Source: Phycisphaerales bacterium AB-hyl4
Lineage (GTDB): Bacteria; Planctomycetota; Phycisphaerae; Phycisphaerales; Phycisphaeraceae
NCBI GenBank assembly: GCA_041821185.1
Contig: JBGUBD010000001.1
Coordinates: forward strand, 186,001-250,000
DNA: 64,000 bases
Direction: 5' to 3'
The notes under the pieces were generated by a model. The model was not told the DNA's origin and made no database searches. It saw nothing but the letters and a program-made list of their open reading frames with translations. Positions within the stretch are counted from its first letter, which is position 1; every line of letters begins with the position of its first letter. Positions 25,988 to 34,323 of the stretch are shown piece after piece. The translations under genes and the position numbers were made by a program.

Positions 25988-27619
25988 ATGGGCTCACGTA
26001 GCAAAACCGTCAATGCACCGTCGGAGTATTCCGGTCGAATCACCCGCCAGCTCGTCGATCGAGCAGAAGAACTGTTCAACACCGCCATCCATCGGGACAA
26101 GCTCGAACCGGTCCTCGATGAGATTCTCGAACATGCGGACGAGCTTGCCGACTCCGAACGCGAGCAGCTTCAACAGATCGCCCGCCTGATGGACGGTGCC
26201 AACGGCGGCCTCGGCAGCGACCGCCGACTGTCCCTGCCCGGCTCGTTTGAACTCGAACCCTCCGCGGACAAAATGTTCCTCCTGCTCAAGGTCCACCCCC
26301 CCGTCTCCGGCGGCTCGGCCGTCTCCGTCGACGAAGTGCTCAACTGGCTCAAGCAACGAAACATCACGACCGGCGTCGACCTGAAAACCGTCCGCCGTGC
26401 TGTCGAACAGGCCTCGCAAGGCGAAGAAGTCAGCGACACCGTCATCGTCCGCGGCCGACCCGCCAAGCCCGGCCAGGACGGCAAGCTCGAACGCTTCGGC
26501 CGACGCACCGCCGACGGTCCGCTCGACCGCCTGACCAGCATGCAACTGACCAGCGGCGATATCTGGATGTGTCGCCCAGGCGACGTCGTCATGCGCCATC
26601 AACCCGCCACCCCCGGCGAACTCGGCTTCACCGCCCTCGGCGAGGAAATCGCCCCGCCCGAGCCCAAAGCCCTCGAACCCGTCGCCGGCCGACACATCCG
26701 AGTCGACGGCAATGACTTCATCGCGGAAGTCGCTGGCGTCGTCCTCTTCGACGACGACCGCGTCGAAGCACGCAAAGCTCTTATCGTCACACAAGACGTC
26801 ACACGCCAAAGCGACCCGATCGACTTCGACGGCGACGTCCAGATCCGCGCCGGCGTCCGCTCCGGCGCACGCATCAAAGCCACCGGCAACATCCTCGTCG
26901 AAGGCCCCGTCGAAGCCGCCGAGATCGAAAGCACGGAAGGCGACGTCATCCTCCGCTCCGGCGTCGCCGGCCAGCGCGCCGCCGTCATCCGCGCCGCCCG
27001 CGACATCGAGGCCCGCTTCGCCGAGTCCGCCAGCCTTTTCGCCGGCCAGAACATCAACCTCCAGGTCGGCTCGCTGCACTCACGCCTGCTCGCCTACAGC
27101 GAAATCAACGCCACCCAGGGCAAGGGCCACCTCGCCGGCGGCGCGATGATGGCAGGTGAAAAGATCGCCGTGAAGCAGCTCGGCGCCCGCGGCGGCGTGC
27201 GGACCGACGTCACCGTCGGCCTCGGCCGGGAAGTGCTCGAAAACCTCGCCCAACTCGACCAGCTCACCGCCCGCGCCGCCCAGCGACGCAACGCCGCCGC
27301 CGAGCTTGCCGACCAGATCCGACGCGCCGTCGGCGACCCCGCAAAGCTCCAGCCCAAAGAGCTCGGCGTCTACACCAAACTCGAACAGCTTCAACTGATC
27401 TGCGACGTGCAAATCCGCAAGCTCAACGAACGACGCAAGGAACTGCTCGACGAGGCCGCCCGCGATTCCAACGGCCGTATCGAAGTGCTCACCAGCATTA
27501 TGTCCAACGTCCACGTCACCATCGGCAGCGGCGACCTGACCGCCGAAGACACCCCGGGCCCCTGCACACTCGTCTTCGACGAAGCCAAGGAAAAGGTTGC
27601 GATCCGACGCGGCCGATGA
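25988..27619 (+). CDS. FapA/DUF342-family polymerising protein
   Basis: A 543-residue protein. The ATG at 25988 has AGGAG upstream; a 29-residue longer frame is not favoured. An N-terminal alpha/beta part (about 85-160: FLLLKVHPPVSGGSAVSVDEVLNWL split by a turn) is followed by DIWMCRPGDVVMRHQP. The Gly/Val-rich right-handed beta-helix of DUF342 spans about 240-410 (FDGDVQIRAGVRSGARIK, GNILVEGPVEAAEIESTEGDV, AGQNINLQVGSLHSRLLAYS). The C-terminal coiled coil (about 420-500) ends in a short strand domain. Members (Vibrio FapA, Bacillus SpoIIM-region proteins) are proposed to polymerise or organise proteins at the membrane; direct function here is unknown. Monocistronic, with repeats on both sides. 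Confidence 0.85.
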   Translation: MGSRSKTVNAPSEYSGRITRQLVDRAEELFNTAIHRDKLEPVLDEILEHADELADSEREQLQQIARLMDGANGGLGSDRRLSLPGSFELEPSADKMFLLLKVHPPVSGGSAVSVDEVLNWLKQRNITTGVDLKTVRRAVEQASQGEEVSDTVIVRGRPAKPGQDGKLERFGRRTADGPLDRLTSMQLTSGDIWMCRPGDVVMRHQPATPGELGFTALGEEIAPPEPKALEPVAGRHIRVDGNDFIAEVAGVVLFDDDRVEARKALIVTQDVTRQSDPIDFDGDVQIRAGVRSGARIKATGNILVEGPVEAAEIESTEGDVILRSGVAGQRAAVIRAARDIEARFAESASLFAGQNINLQVGSLHSRLLAYSEINATQGKGHLAGGAMMAGEKIAVKQLGARGGVRTDVTVGLGREVLENLAQLDQLTARAAQRRNAAAELADQIRRAVGDPAKLQPKELGVYTKLEQLQLICDVQIRKLNERRKELLDEAARDSNGRIEVLTSIMSNVHVTIGSGDLTAEDTPGPCTLVFDEAKEKVAIRRGR

Positions 27620-27646
27620 CGGTCTCGATTCGCACCACTTGCAACA

Positions 27647-27717
27647 TTTAGCCGCGGTGCTTGCACCGCGCTCTTCGAGCGTACGGCCCGAACGCGCGGG
27701 CCAAGGCCCACGGCTGA
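27647..27717. repeat. Family B two-hairpin repeat
   Basis: TTTAGCCGCGGTGCTTGCACC opens the element as at 25705, including the flank GCAACA just before it. The second hairpin CGCGGGCCAAGGCCC ends in a degenerate CACGGCTGAA. It lies 28 bases after the FapA stop codon. Confidence 0.75.
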
Positions 27718-27914
27718 ACGGGAACCCGCGTGGTCGTACCTAACCGACCCGTCCAATACACCGAGTGATCCATCGGCCGTGCGATCGCCCGCGTCGGCAA
27801 GGTTCGCGCCGAGATGGCATGATGATGTATTGGACCGCATTGAAAAATCTCACCCGCCGAGCATGAACGCGGGACCGTCTATCGACACACGGACTGTGAC
27901 GCACAGGGGAAACC

Positions 27915-28187
27915 ATGGAAGGCTTGCTCATCGCGGTGTTTCTCGTCGGGGTCGTGCTGTTCCTGATCTGGCTGCGCCGTCTGGTTCGGAAGATGCCGCG
28001 GGAATCGGAGCGGGAGAGCTATCGGCGATGGCGGATGTGCACGCGCAAGCGAGCCTATCGCACGAAGAAAGCGGCCCGACAGGTGGTCCGCCGCCACGCT
28101 CTCGAAGGCGACACGGTCCAGGCGTACCACTGCCCGATTTGCGGCCGCTGGCACGTCGGCCACGCGTCCCCCCAGCATCGGCGCTGA
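27915..28187 (+). CDS. Small membrane protein with zinc-ribbon-like tail
   Basis: A 90-residue protein. One N-terminal membrane helix (LLIAVFLVGVVLFLIWL, about 4-20) leads into a very basic segment (RRLVRKMPRESERESYRRWR). Then a Cys at MCTRKRAY, a helix (TKKAARQVVRR) and YHCPICGRWHVGH. The latter part carries three cysteines and two histidines, and reads as a small zinc-binding ribbon of the kind that recognises nucleic acid or protein at the membrane. Codon bias and absence of a competing frame on the opposite strand support a real gene. Not recognised as a named family. It faces pcm across a 90-base gap. Confidence 0.72.
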   Translation: MEGLLIAVFLVGVVLFLIWLRRLVRKMPRESERESYRRWRMCTRKRAYRTKKAARQVVRRHALEGDTVQAYHCPICGRWHVGHASPQHRR

Positions 28188-28276
28188 ACCAGGCGAGCAG
28201 GCCACCCTCGCGCCCCTCCCATGTGCAACCCGCGCGCCCGCTCACGCCGACACCATCGGCACTGCCGCTTGCACAA

Positions 28277-28939
28277 TCACTCGCCAAAACCCCACGCATC
28301 TTCACCCACCAGCGGAACGAATCGACACGTCAAGCCCTGCGATTCGACAAACTCATCCTTCTTGCGATCCACCACGGTGAGCACCTGCTTTTCGCGATCG
28401 CCCACCGGCAGCACCAGTCGCCCGCCCTCGGCCAGTTGTTTGCGATAGGCCCCCGGCACGCGCGGCGCCGCCGCCGTGACGATGATCCGGTCATAAGGCG
28501 ACGCCAGCGGATACCCCACCGTGCCATCGCCCACCACCACCTGCACCCCCGCGCCCATCTCGCCTGGCAGCACCTGATTCAACGCGACCCGCGCCCGGTC
28601 CGCCAGCCCTGCGTGTCGCTCCACACTGATGACCTGCGCCCCGAGCAGCGCGAGCACCGCCGTCTGATAGCCGCTGCCCGTGCCGATCTCGAGCACCTTC
28701 ACGCTCGGCTCGATGCGCAGCAACTCCGTCATGTACGCCACGATGTAAGGCTGACTGATCGTCTGCCCCTCGGCGGTCGGCAGCGCGTGATCCGAATACG
28801 CCGTCTCGATATCCACATCCGGCACGAACAGATGGCGCGGCACGCGCTGCATCGCCGCGAGCACGCGCTCGTCGCGAATGCCGCGATCGCGCAGTTGCTG
28901 CTGCACCATCTGCTTCGCCGCCAGTTCCGCCCGCCCCAT
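28277..28939 (-). CDS. pcm: Protein-L-isoaspartate O-methyltransferase
   Basis: A 220-residue SAM-dependent enzyme that methylates L-isoaspartyl residues in damaged proteins to start their repair in the cytoplasm. The N-terminal RVPRHLFVPD and the substrate loop AYSDHALPTAEGQTISQPYI (cut as AYSDHALPTAEGQ plus TISQPYI) are diagnostic. VLEIGTGSGYQTAVLALLG is SAM motif I, ISVERHAGLADRAR motif post-I, and DRIIVTAAAPRVP motif II. Length is normal for the family. Monocistronic; surE, its frequent partner, is 12 kb away in this window. Well supported. Confidence 0.95.
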   Translation of the reverse strand: MGRAELAAKQMVQQQLRDRGIRDERVLAAMQRVPRHLFVPDVDIETAYSDHALPTAEGQTISQPYIVAYMTELLRIEPSVKVLEIGTGSGYQTAVLALLGAQVISVERHAGLADRARVALNQVLPGEMGAGVQVVVGDGTVGYPLASPYDRIIVTAAAPRVPGAYRKQLAEGGRLVLPVGDREKQVLTVVDRKKDEFVESQGLTCRFVPLVGEDAWGFGE

Positions 28940-29113
28940 GACAGTCTCCCCTGCTAGGGTGCGTTTGCCCTTTCCACACCCCGCGCATCGTACCGCCGCC
29001 CCCCGCCCCGCTCCACTGTCCGCCGTCGGCCGGGCCGCTTTCTCGATCGGGTATACCCCTCACAATCGAGCCTTGACACAGCCACCCCGAACGCGGACAC
29101 TGAACCCGTTCAC

Positions 29114-29135
29114 AAGGAGGTGAACTTTGACTGAC
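29114..29135 (+). promoter_or_regulatory. Strong ribosome binding site deciding a TTG start
   Basis: AAGGAGGTGA (29114-29123) is a full anti-Shine-Dalgarno match. It lies 6 bases (counted from AAGGAGG) before TTG 29127 but 15 before ATG 29136, which favours the TTG. Confidence 0.65.
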
Positions 29136-29840
29136 ATGGACGTGAAAAGCCAATCCCCCACCGTTACCGCGACCTACCCTGCCGCTGGCGTTCAACGCGA
29201 CGCGCTTGCTCGCTTGCGCAGCAGCACCGAGCCGGTGCAGATCGACGCGCCCCGCCCGGCCCAGCCGCGCACGCCCCCGCCGGCCCCCACGCCCACGCTC
29301 AGCCGCAAGCAGATCCTCGACGCCACCGAAGCCGTGCTCGACGAAGCCGGCTACGACGGCGCCACCATCCGACGCATCGCCAGGCAACTCGACTGCGCCG
29401 TCGGCTCGATCTACCGCTACTTCCGCGACAAACGCGAACTGCTCAGCGCCGTCACCCAACGCCGATTCCAGCCCGTGCTCGAAAAGGTCGAAGCCGGCGA
29501 ATCGTGGCAAACCACCGCCTCGGCCTACGTGCGCACCGCCCTTGAGCAGCCGCAGCAGTACCGCCTCATGTTCTGGCTCGCCGGCTGCGACCAGCGCGGC
29601 CCCGCCGACGCCCCCGAAATCGTCGGCCAACTGCTCGTCGGATGGGCCGACCAACTCGGCGACCGCCGCGAAGCCGAACGACGATGGGCCCCTCTCCACG
29701 CCGGCATCATGCTCGGCCACACCGCCGCCGACATCCTCCACCCCGCCGCACACGAAAACGGCAGCCCCACCCCCGCCCGTGCCCCGGCACGCCCCCTCGC
29801 CCCGATCGCCATCCAACGCGACGACCTCACCCTCCTGTAA
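29127..29840 (+). CDS. TetR/AcrR regulator with long N-terminal arm
   Basis: A 237-residue regulator. The start is TTG 29127 on the strength of its ribosome binding site; ATG 29136 would shorten it by three residues. Residues 1-58 are an unusual Pro/Ala/Arg-rich arm (RPAQPRTPPPAPTPT). The helix-turn-helix follows at about 60-105: [50 protein letters not shown] helical ligand domain fills the rest (SAYVRTALEQPQQYRLMFWL). Target and ligand cannot be inferred; the neighbours are pcm (divergent) and ispE (downstream). A disordered arm of this length is uncommon in TetR proteins and may contact DNA or partners. Confidence 0.85.
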   Translation: MTDMDVKSQSPTVTATYPAAGVQRDALARLRSSTEPVQIDAPRPAQPRTPPPAPTPTLSRKQILDATEAVLDEAGYDGATIRRIARQLDCAVGSIYRYFRDKRELLSAVTQRRFQPVLEKVEAGESWQTTASAYVRTALEQPQQYRLMFWLAGCDQRGPADAPEIVGQLLVGWADQLGDRREAERRWAPLHAGIMLGHTAADILHPAAHENGSPTPARAPARPLAPIAIQRDDLTLL

Positions 29841-29892
29841 CCAGCCCACCGCGGCAGCCAGCCTGCCAGCGCACGCCCCATCCAATCGCAAT

Positions 29893-29920
29893 GTTTAGCC
29901 CCGCCGCCCACGGCGGGGCA
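29893..29920. repeat. Family C repeat, half element
   Basis: GTTTAGCC followed by the hairpin CCCCGCCG/CGGCGGGG with a CCCA-type loop. It lies in the 189-base gap between the TetR gene and ispE. Confidence 0.6.
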
Positions 29921-30029
29921 CTCCCCGTAGACGCGATATCGCAACACACTGCGTAGATAGACGTGCGTAAATACACGGTGCGTGAAGCGACCACGACACC
30001 TGGTTTAAATCTGCTTTAAGCTGTCCACC

Positions 30030-30944
30030 ATGACCAGTCATGCGACCGCGACCGAACTCGTCCGCCACTGCCCCGCCAAGGTCAACCTTGCCCTCTCCGT
30101 CGGCCCGCCGCGTGCCGACCGCCTCCACCCCATCGCCAGTTGGATGGTCGCCCTCACCTTCGGCGATCAACTCACCCTCCGCCGCACCAACCAGCCCGAC
30201 AGCACGTGGCGCATCGCCTTCGCCGACGACGCCCCCGTCCCGCAGCCGATCGACTGGCCGCTCGAACGCGACCTCGCCTACCGCGCCCACCGCCTGCTCG
30301 CCGACCACGTCGGCCAACCGCTCACCGTCGACGCCGACCTGTGCAAACGCATCCCCGCCGGCGCAGGCCTCGGCGGCGGCTCAAGCGACGCCGCCGCCAC
30401 GCTCGTCGGCCTCAACGATCTATTCAACCTCAACCTCACCGCCAACGACCTGACCCCCCTCGCCGCCACGCTCGGCTCCGACGTCGCCTTCCTCGTCGCC
30501 GCCATGCTCGGCTCACCTTCCGCCATCGTCACCGGCGTGGGCGAGCACATCACCCCCGCCCCACAACCCGCGCCGATCGACCTCGTCCTCATCCTCCCCC
30601 CGTTCACCTGCCCCACCGGCCCCGTCTACGCCGCCTTCGACGAGCAACACCCTCACGACGCCGCCCTCCGCTCCAACGACGTGCAAGCCCTCCCCACGCA
30701 ACACCCGCTCCCGCCCGACGCCCCTTTCAACGACCTCGCCGCCCCCGCCTGCCAGGTCCAACCCCAACTCGCCGAAGCCATCGCCAACCTGACCGACATG
30801 CTCGACCAGCCCGTCCACGTCACCGGCTCCGGCGCTGCCATGTTCATCATCGCCCACACCCCCACCCACGCCCGCGACCTCGCCGCCACCCTCACCCGCT
30901 CCACCCCCCTCGCCCCCGTCGCCACCCAAACCCTGCCCCAATAA
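30030..30944 (+). CDS. ispE: 4-diphosphocytidyl-2-C-methyl-D-erythritol kinase
   Basis: A 304-residue GHMP-family kinase of the MEP isoprenoid pathway. It phosphorylates CDP-methylerythritol at the 2-hydroxyl with ATP. The substrate-binding start CPAKVNLALSVGP, the ATP loop PAGAGLGGGSSDAAATLVGL and the C-terminal VHVTGSGAAMFII (GHMP motif 3) are all present. Length fits the family (about 280-310). ATG 30030 follows an AT-richer stretch (TTTAAATCTGCTTTAAG) that may hold its promoter, with no obvious ribosome binding site. No other isp genes are nearby. Cytoplasmic. Confidence 0.95.
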   Translation: MTSHATATELVRHCPAKVNLALSVGPPRADRLHPIASWMVALTFGDQLTLRRTNQPDSTWRIAFADDAPVPQPIDWPLERDLAYRAHRLLADHVGQPLTVDADLCKRIPAGAGLGGGSSDAAATLVGLNDLFNLNLTANDLTPLAATLGSDVAFLVAAMLGSPSAIVTGVGEHITPAPQPAPIDLVLILPPFTCPTGPVYAAFDEQHPHDAALRSNDVQALPTQHPLPPDAPFNDLAAPACQVQPQLAEAIANLTDMLDQPVHVTGSGAAMFIIAHTPTHARDLAATLTRSTPLAPVATQTLPQ

Positions 30945-31027
30945 AGCCCACGGATATAGCGCAGCGAATCCGTGGGTTCCCCCACCTCCCAACCAGAAAC
31001 TAGAAACTCGAAACTAGAAACTAAAAA
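30943..31027. repeat. Composite repeat: family A hairpin plus family G
   Basis: AAAGCCCACGGAT and ATCCGTGGG (30943-30977) enclose the loop ATAGCGCAGCGA. About 10 bases on, CTCCCAACCAGAAACTAG begins a run of AGAAACT 7-mers up to 31027. The same composite recurs at 36719-36797. The run overlaps the stop codon of the O-antigen-ligase-like gene (31021-31023). Confidence 0.75.
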
Positions 31028-33348
31028 CCCGCCCCCGCCTCAACCGCCGCAATCCGCGTCTCCAACCGGCGATGCTCCAACTCCGGCAGCTGCTTCACCG
31101 GATCGAGATAGCTCCATCGGCTGATCTGCAACGCCCGCCGATACAGGTCCGCCGCCTGCTCACGTTCGCCGCGTTCCCACAGCCGATCACCCAGTTCGAC
31201 ATGGTCCGACAGGCTGTACGGTGCACGCTCCGTCGCCCGCTCGCGAGCCGCGATCGCCTCATCCAGTCGTTGCGGTTCGTCCAGCACCTCGGCCGCGAGC
31301 CCATGCACCTGGGCATACTGCCGGTGCAGCCCCGCCGTATCCACCCCCGCCGCCCGCGTCGCATCGAGCACCGCGACCGCGTCAGCGAACATCTGCCCTG
31401 CCACGTCGCGCCGCCCCATCGCCGCCGCCTGCTGCGCCGCGCCAAGCCGTAACCCCACCCGCCACCGCCACACCGTCGCGTCCGTCGGCCGCATCTGCCC
31501 CGCCTCATCCAGCCACGCCATCGCCTGCGGAAAACGGTCCATCTGCAACGCCCGCGCCGCCGACGCCACCCGCTCCTGCTGCGCCGCGATCGGCAGCGCA
31601 TGCCCCACCACCATCACCCCTGCCACCAACGCCAGCGCCCCCGCCGGCACGTACCCCGCCCATCGCCGCCCCGCCGTCGCATCGTCAGCCGCCGTCGCCG
31701 TCGAGCCCCCTGCCGCCACCGGCGTCGGCCCCCGCCACGCCGCCGCCGCCAGCCCCACCAGCACCCACACGATCGGCGCCGAGTTGAACTGGTAAAACGT
31801 CATCTCGATCTGGTTGTGCACCAGCACCACCGTCGCCCCGCCCAGCAACCCCGCCACCGCCCACCAGCCGCCCCATCGCCCCGGCACCGCTACCAACGCC
31901 ATCACCCCCACAAACGCCAGCGCCCCGCCCAGCCACAAGAGCGCCGACTCGATCACCAGCGTCGGCAGCATCAGCGTGTACTCCACGCCGAACACCACCC
32001 CCGCCACGAGCCCCGCCACCACCAGGTTCACCCGAGGCAGCCCCACCGACGCCACCTCGCCCCCCGACGCATGATTCTCACCGCCGCCCGCCCCCCGCAC
32101 CGCCGCCACCGCCCCCTGCGTCAGCCACATCACCAGCACTGCCGCAAACGCCCACCCGCCCACGCCGAGCATCGCGATGTAGTCGACGAACACGTTGTGC
32201 GCGTTGGTCACCTCTTCCGGGTTCAGCGGATTCTTCGCCCACAAGTAGCCTTGCGCAAACCCCGCCGACCCCAGCCCCAGCAGCGCGCTGCCCGGCAGAT
32301 CATGCAGCATCAGCTCCGCCGCCGCCTGCCAGTAATGAAACCGGAACAGCACCGTCCGTTCGCCCTCGATCGTCTCAGGCGGCCCCACTGCCCCCCGCAC
32401 CAGCACCGCGACAAACGCCAACCCCACCAACGCCACCGGCAGCGCAACCGCCCCCCATCGCCAGACGCCCCCCCGCCGCGTCGCCACCGTCACCGCCACG
32501 AGCACCACCGCCCCCGCCGGCAGCGCCAGCACCGCCCCCGTCGATCGGCTGAGCACCACCGTCACCGCCCCCAGCAACACCACCGGCAGCAACATCCACG
32601 CCCCTCCCGGTATCCCCGACCCCCGCGGCTCCCCCCGCTCCGCCAACGCACCCATCGCCCGCCCCCGCCGCCACATCCCCAACATCACCGCCAGCCCCGC
32701 CAGCGTGAAACCCGCCACCACCGATCCGAACACGTTCGACAACCCGAACGCCCCCACCGCCTGCCAGTCCATCAGTCGCCTTCGATACAGCTCATGCTGG
32801 GGCGAGCCTTCCTCCCACCCGCGACTCTCCAGCAGCGCCGCCTCCCCCGCCAGATACGACGCCACCGTCGCCGGGTGATCCACCATCACATACCACACCG
32901 CCTGCAATCCCATCGGCACGACGATCGCCACCAGCCCCGCGATCAGCCACCGCCGTGCACCCGCGAACTGCCCCACATGCACCGCCGCCAGCCCCATCGC
33001 CGCCGCCGCCAGCCACCCGCCGCTCGGCAGCGCATTGCTCGCATGCCCCGGCAGGTGATACGCACACATCGCCATCCCCACCGCCACCAGCCCGATCGCC
33101 CCCCACCGCACCACCGCCCCCGCCCACACGCTCACCCCCAACGCCACCGCCGACACCAGCACCGCCACCACCTGGTACCACGCCGCCCCCGTCGGCCCGA
33201 ACGCCACCGCCGGCGAAAGCCCCGCCTCGCTCCGCGGATCAACATCAAAGTAAACCTCAGGCAGAAACTGAACCACGCAAGGCAACAGCACCAGCACCAG
33301 CAACGCCAGCCCGCACCCCGTCACCGCCACATGCCTCTGTTCAACCAT
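31021..33348 (-). CDS. O-antigen-ligase-like membrane protein with TPR tail
   Basis: A 775-residue protein. About 12 hydrophobic helices fill residues 1-580, with the Wzy_C/WaaL signature region near residue 380 (NPEEVTNAHNVFVDYIAMLG) and a large periplasmic loop before it. The C-terminal 180 residues are soluble and helical, with TPR-like units (RFPQAMAWLDEAGQMRP, REQAADLYRRALQISRW). Members join O-antigen or other glycans to lipid, or polymerise them; WaaL, Wzy and PglL cannot be told apart by sequence at this level. No glycan cluster surrounds it. The stop codon lies inside a micro-repeat. Expected in the inner membrane. Confidence 0.85.
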   Translation of the reverse strand: MVEQRHVAVTGCGLALLVLVLLPCVVQFLPEVYFDVDPRSEAGLSPAVAFGPTGAAWYQVVAVLVSAVALGVSVWAGAVVRWGAIGLVAVGMAMCAYHLPGHASNALPSGGWLAAAAMGLAAVHVGQFAGARRWLIAGLVAIVVPMGLQAVWYVMVDHPATVASYLAGEAALLESRGWEEGSPQHELYRRRLMDWQAVGAFGLSNVFGSVVAGFTLAGLAVMLGMWRRGRAMGALAERGEPRGSGIPGGAWMLLPVVLLGAVTVVLSRSTGAVLALPAGAVVLVAVTVATRRGGVWRWGAVALPVALVGLAFVAVLVRGAVGPPETIEGERTVLFRFHYWQAAAELMLHDLPGSALLGLGSAGFAQGYLWAKNPLNPEEVTNAHNVFVDYIAMLGVGGWAFAAVLVMWLTQGAVAAVRGAGGGENHASGGEVASVGLPRVNLVVAGLVAGVVFGVEYTLMLPTLVIESALLWLGGALAFVGVMALVAVPGRWGGWWAVAGLLGGATVVLVHNQIEMTFYQFNSAPIVWVLVGLAAAAWRGPTPVAAGGSTATAADDATAGRRWAGYVPAGALALVAGVMVVGHALPIAAQQERVASAARALQMDRFPQAMAWLDEAGQMRPTDATVWRWRVGLRLGAAQQAAAMGRRDVAGQMFADAVAVLDATRAAGVDTAGLHRQYAQVHGLAAEVLDEPQRLDEAIAARERATERAPYSLSDHVELGDRLWERGEREQAADLYRRALQISRWSYLDPVKQLPELEHRRLETRIAAVEAGAGF

Positions 33349-33376
33349 CCCCCCAGTCTACCTTTCCCCCCAAAAG

Positions 33377-33400
33377 GCTGAGCAACTTCAGTTGCTCAGC
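33377..33400. repeat. Short perfect palindrome upstream of the ligase-like gene
   Basis: GCTGAGCAACT and AGTTGCTCAGC around a TC loop, 29 bases before the start codon at 33348 on the minus strand. It could be a terminator for the upstream tatD unit or a regulatory dyad; no T-run is present. Confidence 0.5.
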
Positions 33401-33449
33401 ACCCCCCCAATACCCATCGCACCCACCTCTCCCGTCCACTCGTCCGCTC

Positions 33450-33512
33450 GAAGCCCACGGCATAACGCCGTGGGCGTCAGCCCTCATACACAGAACCCCA
33501 AGTTTGATGAGT
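33450..33512. repeat. Family A hairpin with extended homologous flank
   Basis: The GCCCACGGC/GCCGTGGGC hairpin is followed by GTCAGCCCTCATACACAG and then CCCCAAGTTTGATGA. Nearly the same flank follows the copy at 59995-60050 (CAGCCTCATACACAGTGCCC, then AAGTTTGAC), so the repeated unit is about 60 bases, longer than the palindrome. Confidence 0.75.
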
Positions 33513-33520
33513 CATCCACA

Positions 33521-34303
33521 TCACCCCCTCAACCCAAAAAACCGCTCCGCATTCCCATCCACCACCTTCACAAACTCCGCCTCGCTCATCCCCCGCCGCT
33601 TCGCCAGAAACCGCGCCACCTCGCGCACATACCTCGGCTCGTTCGGCCGAACCTTCCGATACGGCTCAGGCGTCAAGTAAGGCGAATCCGTCTCCACCAT
33701 CAACCGCTCCAACGGCACCACATCCGACGCCGCCGCCAAATCCCGCGCACTGTTAAATGTCACGATCCCTGTAAAACTCACCATCGCCCCGATCGCAAGC
33801 ACCGCCTCCAGTTCCGCACGCGATCCCGTAAAACAGTGAAACACAAACCGCTCGCCCGCCAGCCCCGCCTCCCGAATCATCGCCAGCACATCATCCGTCG
33901 CCTCGCGATTGTGTATCACCACCGGCAGCGCGCCGCCATGCTCGCGCACCACCTCAAGCTGCCACGCAAACACCTGCCGCTGCACCTCCGCAGTCGGCTC
34001 GTCATAGTGATAGTCCAACCCCATCTCCCCCCACGCGACCACCCCCTTCAACCCCGCCACCGCAAGCATCGCCTCCACCAACGCATCCCTGTCCGCCCAC
34101 TCGCCCGCGTAATGCGGATGCACCCCCACCGTCGCGAACACCCCCGCCTCATCCACCGCGAGCGCCGCTGCACGCTTCGCATCGTCAGGCGTCGTCGCCA
34201 CCGAAATCATCCGGTCCACCCCCGCCCCCCGCGCCCGCGCGAGCACCGCGTCCACCTGCTCAAACAACCCCGGAAACGTCAAATGGCAATGCGTATCAAT
34301 CAT
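33521..34303 (-). CDS. tatD: TatD-family metal-dependent hydrolase
   Basis: A 260-residue TIM-barrel metallohydrolase of the TatD DNase family. The N-terminal MIDTHCHLTF gives the HxH metal pair and fixes the start at 34303; a frame 28 residues longer is not favoured. Other ligands are visible in VGVHPHYA, WGEMGLDYHYD (catalytic Glu), VIHNREATDDVL, FHCFTGS and VETDSPYLTPEP (the late Asp). Members act as 3'-5' exonucleases or D-tyrosyl-tRNA deacylase-like enzymes in the cytoplasm. It begins 20 bases after the DUF255 gene and is co-transcribed with it. Confidence 0.92.
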   Translation of the reverse strand: MIDTHCHLTFPGLFEQVDAVLARARGAGVDRMISVATTPDDAKRAAALAVDEAGVFATVGVHPHYAGEWADRDALVEAMLAVAGLKGVVAWGEMGLDYHYDEPTAEVQRQVFAWQLEVVREHGGALPVVIHNREATDDVLAMIREAGLAGERFVFHCFTGSRAELEAVLAIGAMVSFTGIVTFNSARDLAAASDVVPLERLMVETDSPYLTPEPYRKVRPNEPRYVREVARFLAKRRGMSEAEFVKVVDGNAERFFGLRG

Positions 34304-34323
34304 CCCCCGATCATACCCCAACC

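Noticed and set aside
31600..33381. Plus-strand frame of 593 codons opposite the O-antigen-ligase-like gene
   Set aside because: Almost only Arg, His, Pro and Gln, the typical antisense of a hydrophobic protein in GC-rich DNA.
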